The notes under the pieces were generated by a model. The model made no database searches, was not told where the DNA came from, and saw only the letters and a program-made list of their open reading frames with translations. Position numbers and translations under genes: made by a program. Positions 1-12,900 of a DNA stretch of 64,000 nt are shown here, in pieces. Source of the DNA: Rhododendron vialii (taxonomy: Eukaryota > Streptophyta > Magnoliopsida > Ericales > Ericaceae); contig NC_080559.1 in assembly GCF_030253575.1 (NCBI RefSeq), positions 9,266,501 to 9,330,500 on the forward strand, written 5' to 3'. Position 1 is the first letter of the stretch, and the number at the start of each line of letters is the position of its first letter.

Positions 1-960
1 TGCTTATGCAAATTTACTTAGGTAGATGTAGAGATACTTTTCGCTTATGTCCTGGTATCCACACGGTCAGATTTTCTCAAGTGAATTTGTTAGGGAAATT
101 ACTGAGTTGCTCTAGAACACACAGTTGTTGCACGTAATGCTCCTGATCGAAGAGGGAGCGAAGGGGATGTATGCGGTGATGATTGCTACTCTTATTTGTC
201 ACGGAGCCTCTCGTTCGAGTTGGTGATCAACTCGTTTATTTTGTCAGCGAATTGAATCTATTAGGACATCAAAAGAAATGTACATTACCTTTGTGGCCAA
301 TGTATTCTCTCTCTCTCTCTCTCACATTTGGTATAGTATTGAGATTATTTACTTTTCAATTAGTCTCGAACCACACCCACATCAGTCATCACACATCCAC
401 ACACGAGTGTGGTTCAAGCATTTTTATTTTATTTTTAGAATTTAGTAATGTTCTTCGTGGTGTTCAAAGGTCATGACCTCACGTGAAGATTAATGACAAG
501 TTACGAATAATTATGTAGTTCTAATTATGTATTTTTATGGTTCGATTTCCTTATCTTTTTTTAGTCTATTTGTTTGAATAATTTTGTATGGTGTTTGTAA
601 CATAAAGTTAGTTACTAATGGATGCGTAAGATACACACAGGAAGATTACGAATTGGCAGACTTCTTTGCAAAGATATTGTAAAAGGAAAAAACTTCTTTA
701 CGGAGCAACCCGAAAATAAAGCTTACGGCGCTCAATCGCACGCGCCCAAAAGTGTTTTGGACGGTCTGGATTGAAAATCATTTTGACCGGTAAAAATTGA
801 AAAGCAGATTTTAACCATTGATTGCCGAAATGAATGATCAAGATTGCGCGAAGTCGTAGATAAGTTTCTTCCATCGTAAAAATATCGACCAAAGTTGAAT
901 GGTAGACTTTTCTAATTTTGGATATCCGGAGTTAGTTAAATCCAACAGCTTTTCCCGGGC
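1..960. other. Non-coding flank, no gene recognised
   Basis: No open frame here resembles a known protein and none is bounded by convincing splice sites. A short CT run lies near 309-326. The last part is probably promoter of the small membrane-protein gene that begins at 1174. Nothing else stands out. Confidence 0.4.
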
Positions 961-1173
961 ATTTGGCACTTCTCTCTCTCTCTCTCCAAACAATTCACAA
1001 TAGTGGGGATACTGACAAGTGTCTGAGAAGAAGTTTCTCTCCGGAATTTCCTCCAAAGACTCTGCTTTACAGATCTGTTTTCTCTCCTCTCTTTACAGCA
1101 ACAAGGCAAAAAGGAAACAAAGAACAGAAATTTGTCAGATTGAAGGAAAAAGATTATCCATCCGGTGAAGATA

Positions 1174-2390
1174 ATGGAGGGACAATATGGGATTCCAGAG
1201 GAAAATGATCAAATATTTCCACCCGCAGATGTGGACAAAGAATTGAATCCTGGCCGCAACAAGAGTTTCGATGTTGATCCTGTCTCTTCCCAAGTTGCTG
1301 CCTCAAAAGAGAATAAGGTAGGACTATAACTTTTTCTGCGCTTTATAGTGCCTCTTTGGATGGCGAGAAAGGATCTTTCTCGTCAAATCTTTATCACAGT
1401 TACCCTTTATCGCCAAATCTCTATCACGGGGAGAGTTTTGGTGAAAAGAGAGAGGAGCCAATAACACAATGTTGGTTTTGGCTGATAAAAGAAAAAGCAA
1501 ATATATTGCATGCATGGTAATTTTAAATTCATACCGGGTACACGTTTGCGGATAAATATATATTTTTAATATCTTTGCTCTCTCATAAGTACCCCACTAT
1601 GTATGTAGCCGTACCCAACACAAAAATGAAACTAAGTTTGTAAGACTTCTTTTTTCTACGCTAACCATAGAAGGTATATGAAAAAAACTTCCTGCAAGTG
1701 GGAGAACTATTTGAATAAGTATTGGAGTCTTTTTGTCTACCAAAGGGAGCAGATCAAAATATAAATAGCATCAAAAGCTAGATCACTTTTTTTTCTAGTT
1801 TCTATGTAAACTGTTTAGTTGATACATATAGAATGTCCACACATAAAATTCACAATTAAGCACTAATGACTTCAACTCTACAGATCAACCTTTTTCCTTT
1901 GGAAATTGATTTTCACACTCTTCTTTTTATCACCCTCTTATTCTTTGGTTTCCGGTTTTAAAAAAGGTGATGATGTGATATTATATGCGTAAATGAAAAA
2001 GGGAATGTACTAAAACATGGAGTCCCACGTCGGGGAGAAAAAGAAAGTAAAGGTATAATATAAGGAAAACGCAAGCAACTAGTGTATAACCTGAGGTTAA
2101 TTTAATGAGCCACGTACGTAGTTAAGTGTCCTTTCTCTCTTTTTTTCTTCTACATAATTTCATTAGTTGTCCATCTTCCTTCTTGTAAATTTATATAGTC
2201 CTGACAAAAAGATAATAATGTGTACAAAATGTTCATGATGAAGGAACAAGCTGAAGCAGCCAGAACTCAGAAGGAAAGGGAAAAGAGGGATGCACTTCAA
2301 ACCCTCAAGTCTGCCCTAATTATTTCAGGGATTGTTGTTGCAGTGGCTGGGGCAGTATTTGCCATAACCAAGAAACTAAAGGAGAAATGA
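1174..2390 (+). CDS. Small single-pass membrane protein, two exons
   Basis: Coding exons are 1174-1317 and 2244-2390, giving 96 residues. I do not recognise the family by name. The first half is acidic and polar and starts MEGQYGIPEEND. Residues 49-70 are a charged, probably helical stretch (EQAEAARTQKEREKRD). Residues 72-89 (ALIISGIVVAVAGAVFAI) form one membrane helix followed by only seven residues ending KKLKEK. That layout suggests a tail-anchored protein with most of the chain in the cytosol. The end fits a KxKxx ER-retrieval signal, which is inference only. The ATG follows a long CT-rich 5' leader (CT run near 969-986), and upstream frames are closed. The donor AAG|GTAGGA is good. The acceptor ATGAAG|GAACAA lacks a strong pyrimidine tract and is the weak point; earlier AGs lead to stops or the wrong frame. 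Confidence 0.6.
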
Positions 2391-2759
2391 AGCTTATTTA
2401 ATTGTGGGATTTTTATCAATATCCCCAGCCATTAATTTTCCTTTATAATAATTCTCCTTCTCTGTTATTGTTTTGCCATTGCTTTTCTTGGTAATTTGGC
2501 ATGACCATATTATAGGTGTTTTTATTCCTACACAAAGTAATGCTATTTCTTAAAATGTTTGTACAATTTTCTGGAGACCTTTTCTGAGTGTTGATTATAA
2601 AGTACTAAGATTATCTTGATTATCCTGGATGCATAATTAATGGAAGGAGATGTATGTGCAGGGGATATGAATCCATATGTCTCTGAAGTGCAAATAATCA
2701 ACCATCGAGCCAACTCCTCGGTTATCAATTATTTTCTCACTAGTGTTACTTTCCCTTCA

Positions 2760-3400
2760 TTTTTTTTCTTACTTTTCCTCTTAGGCTTTTGGGCTTCATT
2801 CTTGTTTCCTTTTTCTTTTTTTTTCCTTTCTACTTTTATTAGTTTTGCGCCATACTTTTTGTGAATTATTGATTCGTCTCAACGAGAGGAATCGGAAAAA
2901 TAAAAATATTTAATTGTACCCAAAAAAAATCCAAGAAAAAGCCCATAAAACCCAAGAAATTTGAGTAAAAAGTCATAATGCTTATAAAGTTACAGTTATA
3001 TTTTTGGATTTTTTCTTGAATATTGACAAGAAAAAATAAGTAAAAATAATAAATTTTTAGTTTTCTGATTTTTCTTGTGGAGACGAATTAATAAATCACA
3101 AAATTTTGACGCAAAACTATACTCCCTCCGTCCGGATTTAATTGTCCCTAGTTCTATTCTAACCGGCTAAAAAACGGGTTATATGTTTGAATCAGTAATA
3201 AATTTCATATCGAATATGAATCTTGTTTAATAGATCTCGATAAATTCTATAATACAATGTTTTCAAAATCACGTAAAACATTATAAATTAGAAGATATAA
3301 TCGATTGAAAAATGTACGAACTCCAAAAAAGGACTATTAAATCCGGACGGATGGAGTAATAAACACAATTTTTTTTAAATAAGAATAAAACTAAGAAAAC
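2760..3400. mobile_element. Foldback miniature element with nested Stowaway
   Basis: The left arm near 2864-2910 (GATTCGTCTCAACGAGAGG, then an AT-rich run) is mirrored by the right arm near 3060-3118 (CTTGTGGAGACGAATTAA). The outer left arm, TAGTTTTGCGCC, pairs with GACGCAAAACTA. The right arm is split at 3121 by a Stowaway element and resumes at 3359 with AACACAATTTTTTTT, as in the uninterrupted relatives at 28.1 kb. It is one of about five related copies in the window. The outer ends are approximate. Confidence 0.6.
3122..3356. mobile_element. Stowaway MITE (235 bp)
   Basis: The terminal inverted repeats are CTCCCTCCGTCCGGATTTAA on the left and AAATCCGGACGGATGGAG on the right, flanked by the TA target duplication typical of Stowaway (Tc1/mariner). 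It is non-coding and sits inside an older foldback element. Confidence 0.88.
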
Positions 3401-3435
3401 CCGAAAACCAGAACCCCTTAGTCATCTTTATCTTT

Positions 3436-3856
3436 TGTACGGAGGAAGGTCCGTCCAGTAATATTCATGTCCAGTTTGGTCCAGTTTTGGGCCCTTCTTG
3501 GACCCATAACAACGATCATAATCGTTCATTTAATAGAGTTCGTCGAGTACGTTATCCACGCTAAAAATTAGCATGACCAAATATCGATAGTACATGAACG
3601 AAATATATTTGTACAAGAAAAAGAATGGGCAATTATGAGTTTCGTTTATGTATCTATCAATGTTCAATCGAGCTAATTTTTTTCGTAGATGACATACTCG
3701 ATGAGATTTATGAAATGAACTATTCTGCTCATTAATGTGGGCTTAGAAAAGGTCCACAATGGCCCAAAACTAGGTCGGACTGACATGAACCCACCACGGC
3801 CCAAAACAAGATCCGACTTTGACATGAAAATAACTGGACTGGACCTTGCCCTTTTG
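3436..3856. mobile_element. Imperfect foldback in the ABCB29 promoter
   Basis: Left-arm motifs (CATGTCCAGTTTGGTCCAG, then TTTTGGGCCC) recur inverted on the right (GGCCCAAAAC, GACATGAA, CTGGACTGGACCTTGCC). The right arm holds two copies of the GGCCCAAAAC...GACATGAA unit. The right end lies about 135 bp before the ABCB29 start, so it may carry or displace promoter sequence. Target duplications were not found and the boundaries are approximate. Confidence 0.5.
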
Positions 3857-3930
3857 CACCGCCACGTAACGGTAACCAACTTCAAACTAACGACGGGACA
3901 TTCCCCTCCCCCTTCCCCTCCCCCACCCCC

Positions 3931-3953
3931 TCTCTCTCTCTCTCACTCTCTCT
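3931..3953 (+). repeat. CT-rich leader of ABCB29
   Basis: A C/T-only stretch, preceded by CCCTCCCC blocks from about 3902, ends 40 bp before the ABCB29 ATG. Such pyrimidine patches are common around plant transcription starts. No TATA box is obvious upstream. Confidence 0.5.
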
Positions 3954-3992
3954 AAATTGGAAAACTCATCGGCCACTATCCACTCCAAAAGA

Positions 3993-6900
3993 ATGGCCCT
4001 GCAACTCCTTCACTTCACCCTTCCCTCTACATCCTCCAAATCTCTTTTCCATTGCAAATACAAACCCCAATCAAACCCTAGACTAATCATCACCACCACC
4101 ACCACCCTCAAACCAACTCTCGCCAACAAAACCATTCGATCCTCTTCAACCGACACCGCCGCTTCGCCCTCCAACCGCTCCTCCCTCGATTCCATCAAAC
4201 CCTACGTCCAATCCCAATGGAGGCCGATCGTCGCCGGCTGGGCGTGCAGCGCCGTCTCGGTCTTCTCCCTCTCCCTCATGGTCCCCAAGATCGGGGAGTT
4301 CTCCTCCGCGGCGGCCGCGATGAGTCCGGTTCGAGTGAGGGAGGAGGCGGTGGTGCTCGGAGCTCTGGCGGCGGTCCGGCTGGCGGCGAGTTACTGGCAG
4401 CAGGCGTTTGTGTGGGACGCGGCGTTGAATGCGGTGTGTAGGATTAGGGTTTATGTTTTCGAGAGGGTGTTGGAGAGGGATTTAGGGTTTTTCGAAGGGG
4501 GCGGCGGCGGTGTTTCGGGGGGAGATATTGCGTATAGGATTACGGCCGAGGCTTCGGATGTTGCTGATACTGTCCATGCTCTGCTCAATGTGAGTCTCTG
4601 TTGCTCTCCCCGTTTTACTACACAACTTGATAAATTATTAAATCATTAAAAATATAGGGTAGTGATAATGCCAAAACTTTTTTTATTGGTGCCAAAACTC
4701 TACGCATAAAAGTCTTGTACACTACACATGGTACAAACCTTTTGTGCACTAGAGTTTTGACACCAAAAAAACAATTTTGGCATTATCATTTCCCCAAATA
4801 TATTTACTTTTGAAATATTCTTTGGAGTGTGCATTTGAAGATATGCCAAATTTCTACATGCAAAATTGCCACTTGTGCCTTAAAAAGAGTGACATCCCCA
4901 TTTTTTAAGCCAAGATCGGAGATGCTCATGTTTGATGTCGGAATTGTAACCCCGCATCCATGGCATTGTTATCGTCCCGTGTTTATCGCGTGGGACTAAC
5001 AATAAGACTTGACTAGAGGAGAGTATTTGCCCATTTAATACCTTATTGAAGGAATTATTGGATACCACGTGGGGGTAGTTGTAGTTAATCCAAACATTTG
5101 GGTTTTTTTTTTTTTTGCCAAAATGGTATGAGTTGTATTATATCAGAAAACTATCGAATACATTGAAGTTGGATATTGTCCCAAAGGGAGTAAATAACCA
5201 AACAAGAGGTCTAGCTACCCAAGATCACCCACTAAAGCCTCGCAACCAAGCTTTGCCAGCTAATCAGTCGTGAGTGACCTCCAAATAGAGAGAAGAACAC
5301 AAACCCTCAACTGCAGCAAAGACATCCAACAGAACACCAAAAATCCCACAATGGAGGGAAAACTCCCATTAAAGGGAGAGAACCAAACCAACAAAACCCA
5401 AAACAAATGAAACCAAAAAGAGACAGGAAAATTTTTCAAAAAAAAAAAACCCGACCGAGGGATCCGTCGGCTTATTCGCCGGATGAGCAAAGCCAAGCCA
5501 TCCCATCTTCAAATCTTCACTAGATCGACCCTAGCAAGGCCGGACAAGCAGACGGAGGAAGGAGGCGGAGGGTGGTGGGGAGGGGGGGAGGGGAGGCGCA
5601 AGTGGAGCACGACAAGGCTAGGAGGGGAAGAAGAGGGAGGCCGGAGGAAAGAGGGGAGGTGGAGGTGAGGAGTGGCTCCAAGTTGAGAGAGGTTTTGATG
5701 GGAAATAAGGGTTTATTTCCCTCATTGGATGGTCAAAAATTATTCTCCACTCTTAATCCCATCAAAATTGAATATAGTACAACTAATCCTATAGTACATA
5801 CAGTCTCATGTGATATCCTAGGAAAGGGAAAAGGCAATTAAAGGTTAAAATCATTGCGATTGATATCAAAGGGACAAAAGTGACATTCGATGAAAACTAG
5901 AGGGATGATTGGTGACGTTTACCTGACACTCGGTACACATTATACATTCAATCGCTAAGGAAATTATAGAATGTGCATTAATCTTGGAATCATGGCTCTC
6001 TGTTCATTCAAATGAATCAAACACTGCCTTGTGACAACCATTTACCGCCTACGGGGCTCATGCCGTGGGCTCTTACGGCATGAGGGCCAACCTTCTAACA
6101 TAGAGTACCAGACAGGTGAAAGAAGCTTGTCAATTTCCTTGGAGGTACTTTGAATCTGATTCTTGCCATCATACTGCAGACAATTGTACCAAGTATTCTG
6201 CAGTTATCGGCAATGGCAACCCAGATGCTGGTTATCAGCCCTGTTCTCTCCTTGATTTGTGCATTGGTGAGAAATGAATAAGTAGATTATTTTCCTTATA
6301 TCCTTAGTTTTTAGTTAGTGTACATTGCTAAGGTGTTGGGTTTCTCTGGTTCATTGAAGGTGATTCCCTTGATCGCTTTTGCCACTGCATATCTTGGTGA
6401 AAGGCTTCGTAAGATATCAAAGGATGCAAATCTTAGCATTGCTGCTCTGTCAGCCTACCTAAATGAGGTACACTTGTGTTCATTACCCAATAGAAGAATA
6501 GAAGGTATTGTTCCTATAATGCCCCAACTTGGTTATTTGAAATCTTATAAACCAGTACAACATCTATTGTAATTTTTAGGATATAAATACATTACATTCT
6601 GTAAATGATAGAAAATGAATAGTGCTGGGGTTAGATTAAACATGGATCTCTTTTGCTAGGGTCGTGCTATGTATGCATGTGTGGATATGGGATTATTACG
6701 TGGGAAGAGGACAAAGAAAAAAGAGGAAGTAAAACACGATTGTAACAAAAAGAAAAGTTTCACTTATATGGACTTCACTTTGGGGATTAGTCATGCTATT
6801 TAAAAAGGAGAAAGAAAGTTAAGTCACTGGATTTAGATCTGGCGGAATCGTGTTTAATCCATTGGTGTTAGTTTTCTCGATGATCGTCCAACTTTGGGAG

Positions 6901-9900
6901 TATTGGTTCTGGTTGCATGACTGTCATACCAGACGGTTAGGATATTGGATTGAGGTAACCGGGTTACGATATGCTCTAATCTCCGGAAGTTCCTTTGTTA
7001 TTCCTATTTTGAATTCCCTTCCATTACGTTTTGCAATTGGTTAAATTTTTTATGAAATATGGTTGGGTTATTGACCATTTGTAGACTAGTTTCATATGTG
7101 GTGGCTAAGTACCATGGAACTGTTTAGTATATGGCCCGAATGAAATCATAAATTGCCTGGGTCAATAGGCAGACTAAGCCATGAAGCTTGATGTGGCACG
7201 TGAGTCTGGTCACTGGGCATGTACTAAGGAGGGCCTGATATGAAATTCTGTTACATCAACATGTACAGTTTATTAGAGCGGGAGGGTGGGAGAGAGAGGT
7301 TCATTGGTGAATGCTCTTTGGTGAAGTAATGCTTTGTCATTAATTGAGCCAAGCTTATTCGAGTTCAGAGCTCACCTCGGTCACTAACTGGGCTTGGATT
7401 TTTGGCTCAAGCTTGTTCATAACATATTTAAATGAGTTTGTACAAGCCAAAACGAGGCGAGCTTCAAGCTGTATATGGATGGCTCGGTTCATTTGCTGCC
7501 CTAATTTGTGAGATTCCTCGGAGGTGATTGAGCTTTGTCTCCTATACTTTGCTTCTTCACCCATTGAATATGGTTTCTGGTTAGACATAGAAATATTACA
7601 ATTTTCTGTTGTTACCTCTATCAGTGAGGTGGTTGATCTGCTTTCCTGAAGTTTTTATGTGCATCCGCCTTAGTTTTTTCCATGCCATTTTTTACTCCTT
7701 GCTGATATCTCCATTTATTTTCTTATCGACAAAGCTTAATAGAGAAAACAGATTCTTGTAGCCGACCCCAATTGATTGGACTCAAGGCTCATTTTGGTCC
7801 TTTATGCTTTAGCACATTATTGTCTTAATTTTTTGGGAGTTCCAATGACTGTCTTTCTCACCTTTTCATGTGAGATAAAGTTTCTCTTTCAAGATTATTA
7901 CCTAGGATTAAAAAAGCTCTTGCTTATGTTGATTTTATTTTGCTGATTAGCTTTTATATCTTATGTACTAGGTCCTCCCTTCAATTCTTTTTGTGAAGGC
8001 TAACAATGCAGAGTTCTCTGAGGGTGCAAGGTTTCGGTGGTTAGCTAATGCCGACCTATCCAGGCAATTAAAGAAGAAGAAAATGAAGGCATTAGTTCCT
8101 CAGATAGTACAAATTGTATATTTTGGGGCATTGTTGATATTTTGTGTTGGCTCACTGGTCGTTTTAGGCGGTTCGTGCGATTGCTGTGGCATGGTTTCGT
8201 TCATAACATCATTGGTTTTCTTGATTGAGCCTATTCAGGTAATTACCGACATTAACTTCACGTCTTATTTTCTTCCATGCTTGTGCCTTTAGTCTTTTTT
8301 GGTAACTAACGGAATATGTATTATTGTGGTTTACCGTATGTCAACAAGCTCCCATTAGATGTTTATCTGATGCAAGTTTCCCTTATATGAAGTGTGAGAT
8401 GGTGAAAACTGAAAACTCTGAATTGTACACTCAAAGTTTGGAATCTCTTGTTAACCTTGATCTTGAAGTCACATTGCATGAAAGGGAAAAAGTGATTTTT
8501 GGTTATGACCTTAGGTGGGTTATGCAGGAACCTGTTAATATCTTCTTTGTCTTGCAGTTTTTGATTGAACATCGGATGAGTTCTGGAATCTTGTGTAGGG
8601 ATAGGCATGTTAGTAAAATCAATCATATAGACACCGTTTTCTTCTTCTTCTTAGTACAATTTTTGATTGAACGTAGGATGAGTTCCGGATTCTTGTGTAG
8701 GAATAGGCATGTCAGTCAAGTCAATTAAATAGACACCATATTCCGCTGCTCATATTCCGCTGCTAATGGTCTTATTTCTGTGGTGGATTTACTTCTCTAG
8801 CATCGCATGTCTTTCTTTTCTTATTTCTAATGCATTTTATAGCCAATTTAACTCTCAGATCCACATTAGTTCATCTTGTTCAATGTTCACAGTTACATAC
8901 TAGTTCATTTTGCATGCAGTTCATAGTTAACTAGTTATATAGTTGTGCAGCTACACTCATTTGTTTATATCTCCATATCCAGACTCTCTTCATAACCTGT
9001 TTATTGGACCTTGTGATGAATGTCTATGGATTAGTTGAGTATGCTTTTCATCACCTACTTGAATGACTTCATGACTTCAACTTGAACACTAAGAGTTCAG
9101 TACGTCTATTGATCAATCATCGGATTAGAAGTGGTTTCCACTCTCCACCATGGCAGTTAAGCCCTTGTGGAAGTTTCTGTTTGATTAACTCTTGATTTAT
9201 GAGTATCTAAAAATATACTTCTTCGAATCCAAAGATGCTTTATCTTAGAGTTCAATGGACAATGTGTGGGGTTATGATTCTAACTAGGGATCTCAACCAG
9301 ACTTCTGGTTTGAGCTTATGTGCTAGCCTTGCTCCGTCGCCTGACCTTCACAAGCAACACCCACCGTTAGGGCCTTGACCGGTCGGAGTTGACCGGCAAG
9401 GCACTCCAATGGTTAAGTAGGAGGTTGCAGGAAGAGAGGCAAGAAAAAAGCAATTAAGGTAGACAGGTATGGCGTACCCCTTTTAGGGTAGGATTACCCT
9501 TTATATAGAACCTCTAGACTGGTCCTCCAAGCATATGCACGGTCAGTCCGCTTCAGCTGACGTCACAATTGATGCATCGAGTGAGGCAGTTACTGCTCAT
9601 GTGTATGAGCTGTCGTCCAGGTGTGTATGTGCCTGGCTCGTGCTGTAACCGCTTCGACTAACGCCATACGTGACTTATGGAGCCAGAGGGTTAGGTGCCC
9701 AGGGGTGAGCTGTCATCCTTAAGTCGCGCGAGTCATACCTGTCAGTTACGCCGAACCATTTAGGAACCCATCAATCCGAGGTGAGAATGATAGGAGCCAG
9801 ACCACTGTACCAGTTCATTCTGTTTGTTCGCCTCAGCCATAGCCATGCGTTTCGGGTACTGAATTGACCTCGGCCTCTGAGAATACTGAGGGTTAGACCT

Positions 9901-12900
9901 TTGGGATGCTCTTGGTTTGGCTCACTACACAATGAAAAATGCATGTTAGTCTCTGAGTTCTGGTGGTTTCCCGTTCAGACAATTTGAGCTCTAAAATAAG
10001 ATTTTGTGCCGTTCTTTCTTTTCTTTATACAAAAAACCACTTAGGGAGAAAAAAAGAAGAAGAAGGTAAAGGGAGCTCAGCTATGTAGAAGAAGTGGATA
10101 CATATAAACAAAACCAAGGTATGGCGTGATATACTTGCATTTAAAGAGAGAATAAGGAGAAAAGAAACTCTTCAGGTCTTACTCATGATGATCTTAGACA
10201 CTGACAATAAATGAGTAAAGCAATAAATTTGTTGAACTGCTTTGCAAAATGAAAACGTTAGCCTCTCCTCTAACTGCTGCGTAATTATTTATATAGCTCA
10301 GCTTGCAACAAGTGTTGTGGATAGTTCCGGTATGTCTTTCTACGAATGTTTAGAGCCAAACCATTGGAGCAGTATGGCAATCTACCTCACGCTCGTGCCA
10401 TTGTGTAGACTCTTGTGGGTGTATTAAGTGCATGCATGTCATCGGTCTAACACTTCAATCATAAAAGATACACAACAGTAGGATCTCATGGTTCAAATTC
10501 ATTTTTGCAGTTTAAAATAAGAATACTCCTTGTTTTTTTTTTTTTTTTGTGGTTACATTATTGGTTTGAAATTGATGAAGAGCCTAATCTACCCGTTTCC
10601 AGTTTTTTTTTGGCCGATTGAATGGATGTATTTTAGCTAGTTACCTGGAATGTTGTAACCCTTGTGCAATGTAAAATATTCAGTGCCAAAATGTTGAATT
10701 CTTGGGAACTAGCTTTTAAATCCAATCACAACCAAGCTTTGTACAAACATTATACTGAAGTGATAAATGTGTAATACATCCCTTCATATACTGATTCCGT
10801 GTTAGATAGCTTGGTTCTACTGTCTAGGTGGGATCACTGATGCATGAAAAAGGACAAGATGCATAAAGTACATGCAGATTTAGGTTAAATTTGTTTCTTT
10901 TGTTTCACCGGCATGATGAAAATGATTCTGGTATTTATTTTTATCTAATCGTTTCTTGATAACCAGTGCATATACATTTTGCTAACATTTCTTTTCATTC
11001 TCATTATGGTTCAGCCATTGAGCAGCTATATTATTTTTCGATCTGAAATTGAAGAATCACGCAGGGGGTGGGAAAAGCATACAATGAGTTCAAACAAGGA
11101 GAGCCGGCAATCGAACGCTTGTTTGATTTGACCAGGTTCCAATGTAAGGTAACTTGTTTTGGTTTAACCAGGTTAGGAGTAATCGGGGTAGGCTTTCCAT
11201 CAAATGTTGACATTCGGTAAGTGATAATATAAACAGACCATTAATGTCTTGCTTGAGATGAGTTCATGATGTGCTGCAATCAGGTTGTGTTGTGCTTTTC
11301 TAGTTTGTTCTCGTAGGCCTTGATATTATGGAAATTTTGTTTCATGTCCTCTTGGGTCATATAAGTGTAAATTCTTTGGTCATACAAGTGTATTTAGCCA
11401 GATATTCATCCATTACTGGTTGAATGGGTAGACAACTTTGGGTGATTTGAGATGCCATTTTTGGCCACTAAAAGAGCATCATCGTCATATATTTGAAAAC
11501 CCACTAAAAGAGCATCATCATTATCTATTACAAATAGCTATTTGTCTGACTTGAAGGTGGTGCAGAGTATTCATAATGAACTCTTAGGCATCTTTGATCT
11601 ATGTAAATTGCATGTAATATGGATGGAGTTTCACAGCTGGCAGCCTATGTGCCGATGGTTTTGCAAGCTGCATCTCCGTTACAGTATTCTTGTTGTATTG
11701 TTTATGCTGATTGGTGGTATTAACTTTAAGCACAAGTAATATAGTCTTGTCACACTTTCTTGCAGTCGTATTGACATGAAAATTTTAAGTTAAAAAACAG
11801 TTTTTCACTTTAGCTGTTTGTTGCCATAAATATCCCCTTGCAAAAATTTGCCACCTAATGTATGCTTTATTTAGGTAATTGAAACACCGGATGCCATTAC
11901 TTTAGACCGGGTTACCGGGGATGTGATATTTTGTGGCATCTTATTTAAATATCGTGATGATATGCCTCCTGTATTGAATGGGTTGGACCTTCATGTCAAA
12001 GCTGGTGAAACAGTTGCTATTGTTGGGCCGTCAGGAGGAGGAAAGACGACCCTTGTAAAACTGCTTCTTCGCCTTTATGATCCTCTGCATGGTATGCCAT
12101 CTAATGGTTATGAACTTGGAATTTTTTGTGACGTTTATGTTTAGCATTATACTATCTTCTTACAAACTTTACGTTTTCTTTTGACATGACCTCTGTTTAC
12201 CTCATGTTAACAGGCTCTATCCTAATCGATAATCATAACATCCAAAATATACGGTTGCAAAGTTTAAGAAGGCATGTTGGACTGGTCTCTCAGGATGTGG
12301 TGAGTAATTGGCAGATACCCATTTCGATCCTGCTGGTTTTTGTTTCAGAATTTCCTTATGATGAATTGGGTTTAACTTAACATTTGTTATTACAGAATTT
12401 TATTTGAAATTATGGAAGCCAGTGAAAACACCACATGGTCTTGATAGTTTTGAAAAAGAAATATTTCACATCTGCACTTAAGGTTGGCCCATTGGGAACA
12501 CAGCTATCAAGGGCATAAAAAGGAACATGGATAATTTGATTAACTACTTTTCTACTTTTGGATTGGTTTTTGGATATTAATCCTTGCTTTAACCAGAGAG
12601 TCCTGCAGTGCTTCACAAGTGATTTGGTACAATTCTGACTCGTACTTTTAGCAGAGGCCTTGGATAAAGGCGGTTATGACATTTTGATGCATCTGTTATC
12701 ATTGTCAGGCTAAGAAACATGAAGATTTCTAAGATGGCATCACTGGCATGCAGTGTAGGACGCAGACATGACACTTGTTAGACACTCTCATCCTATTGAT
12801 CCCACGTCCTTTAGCTTATTTTTCTGGTAAAATTTCAAAATGCCCTCCGACCTTCCATCAAAATCACTTGTAGATACCTGCCTTTAAAAAATTTAAATGA

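Noticed and set aside
183-476. 97-residue frame near the left edge
   Set aside because: It contains a CT microsatellite, has no family resemblance and no splice context.
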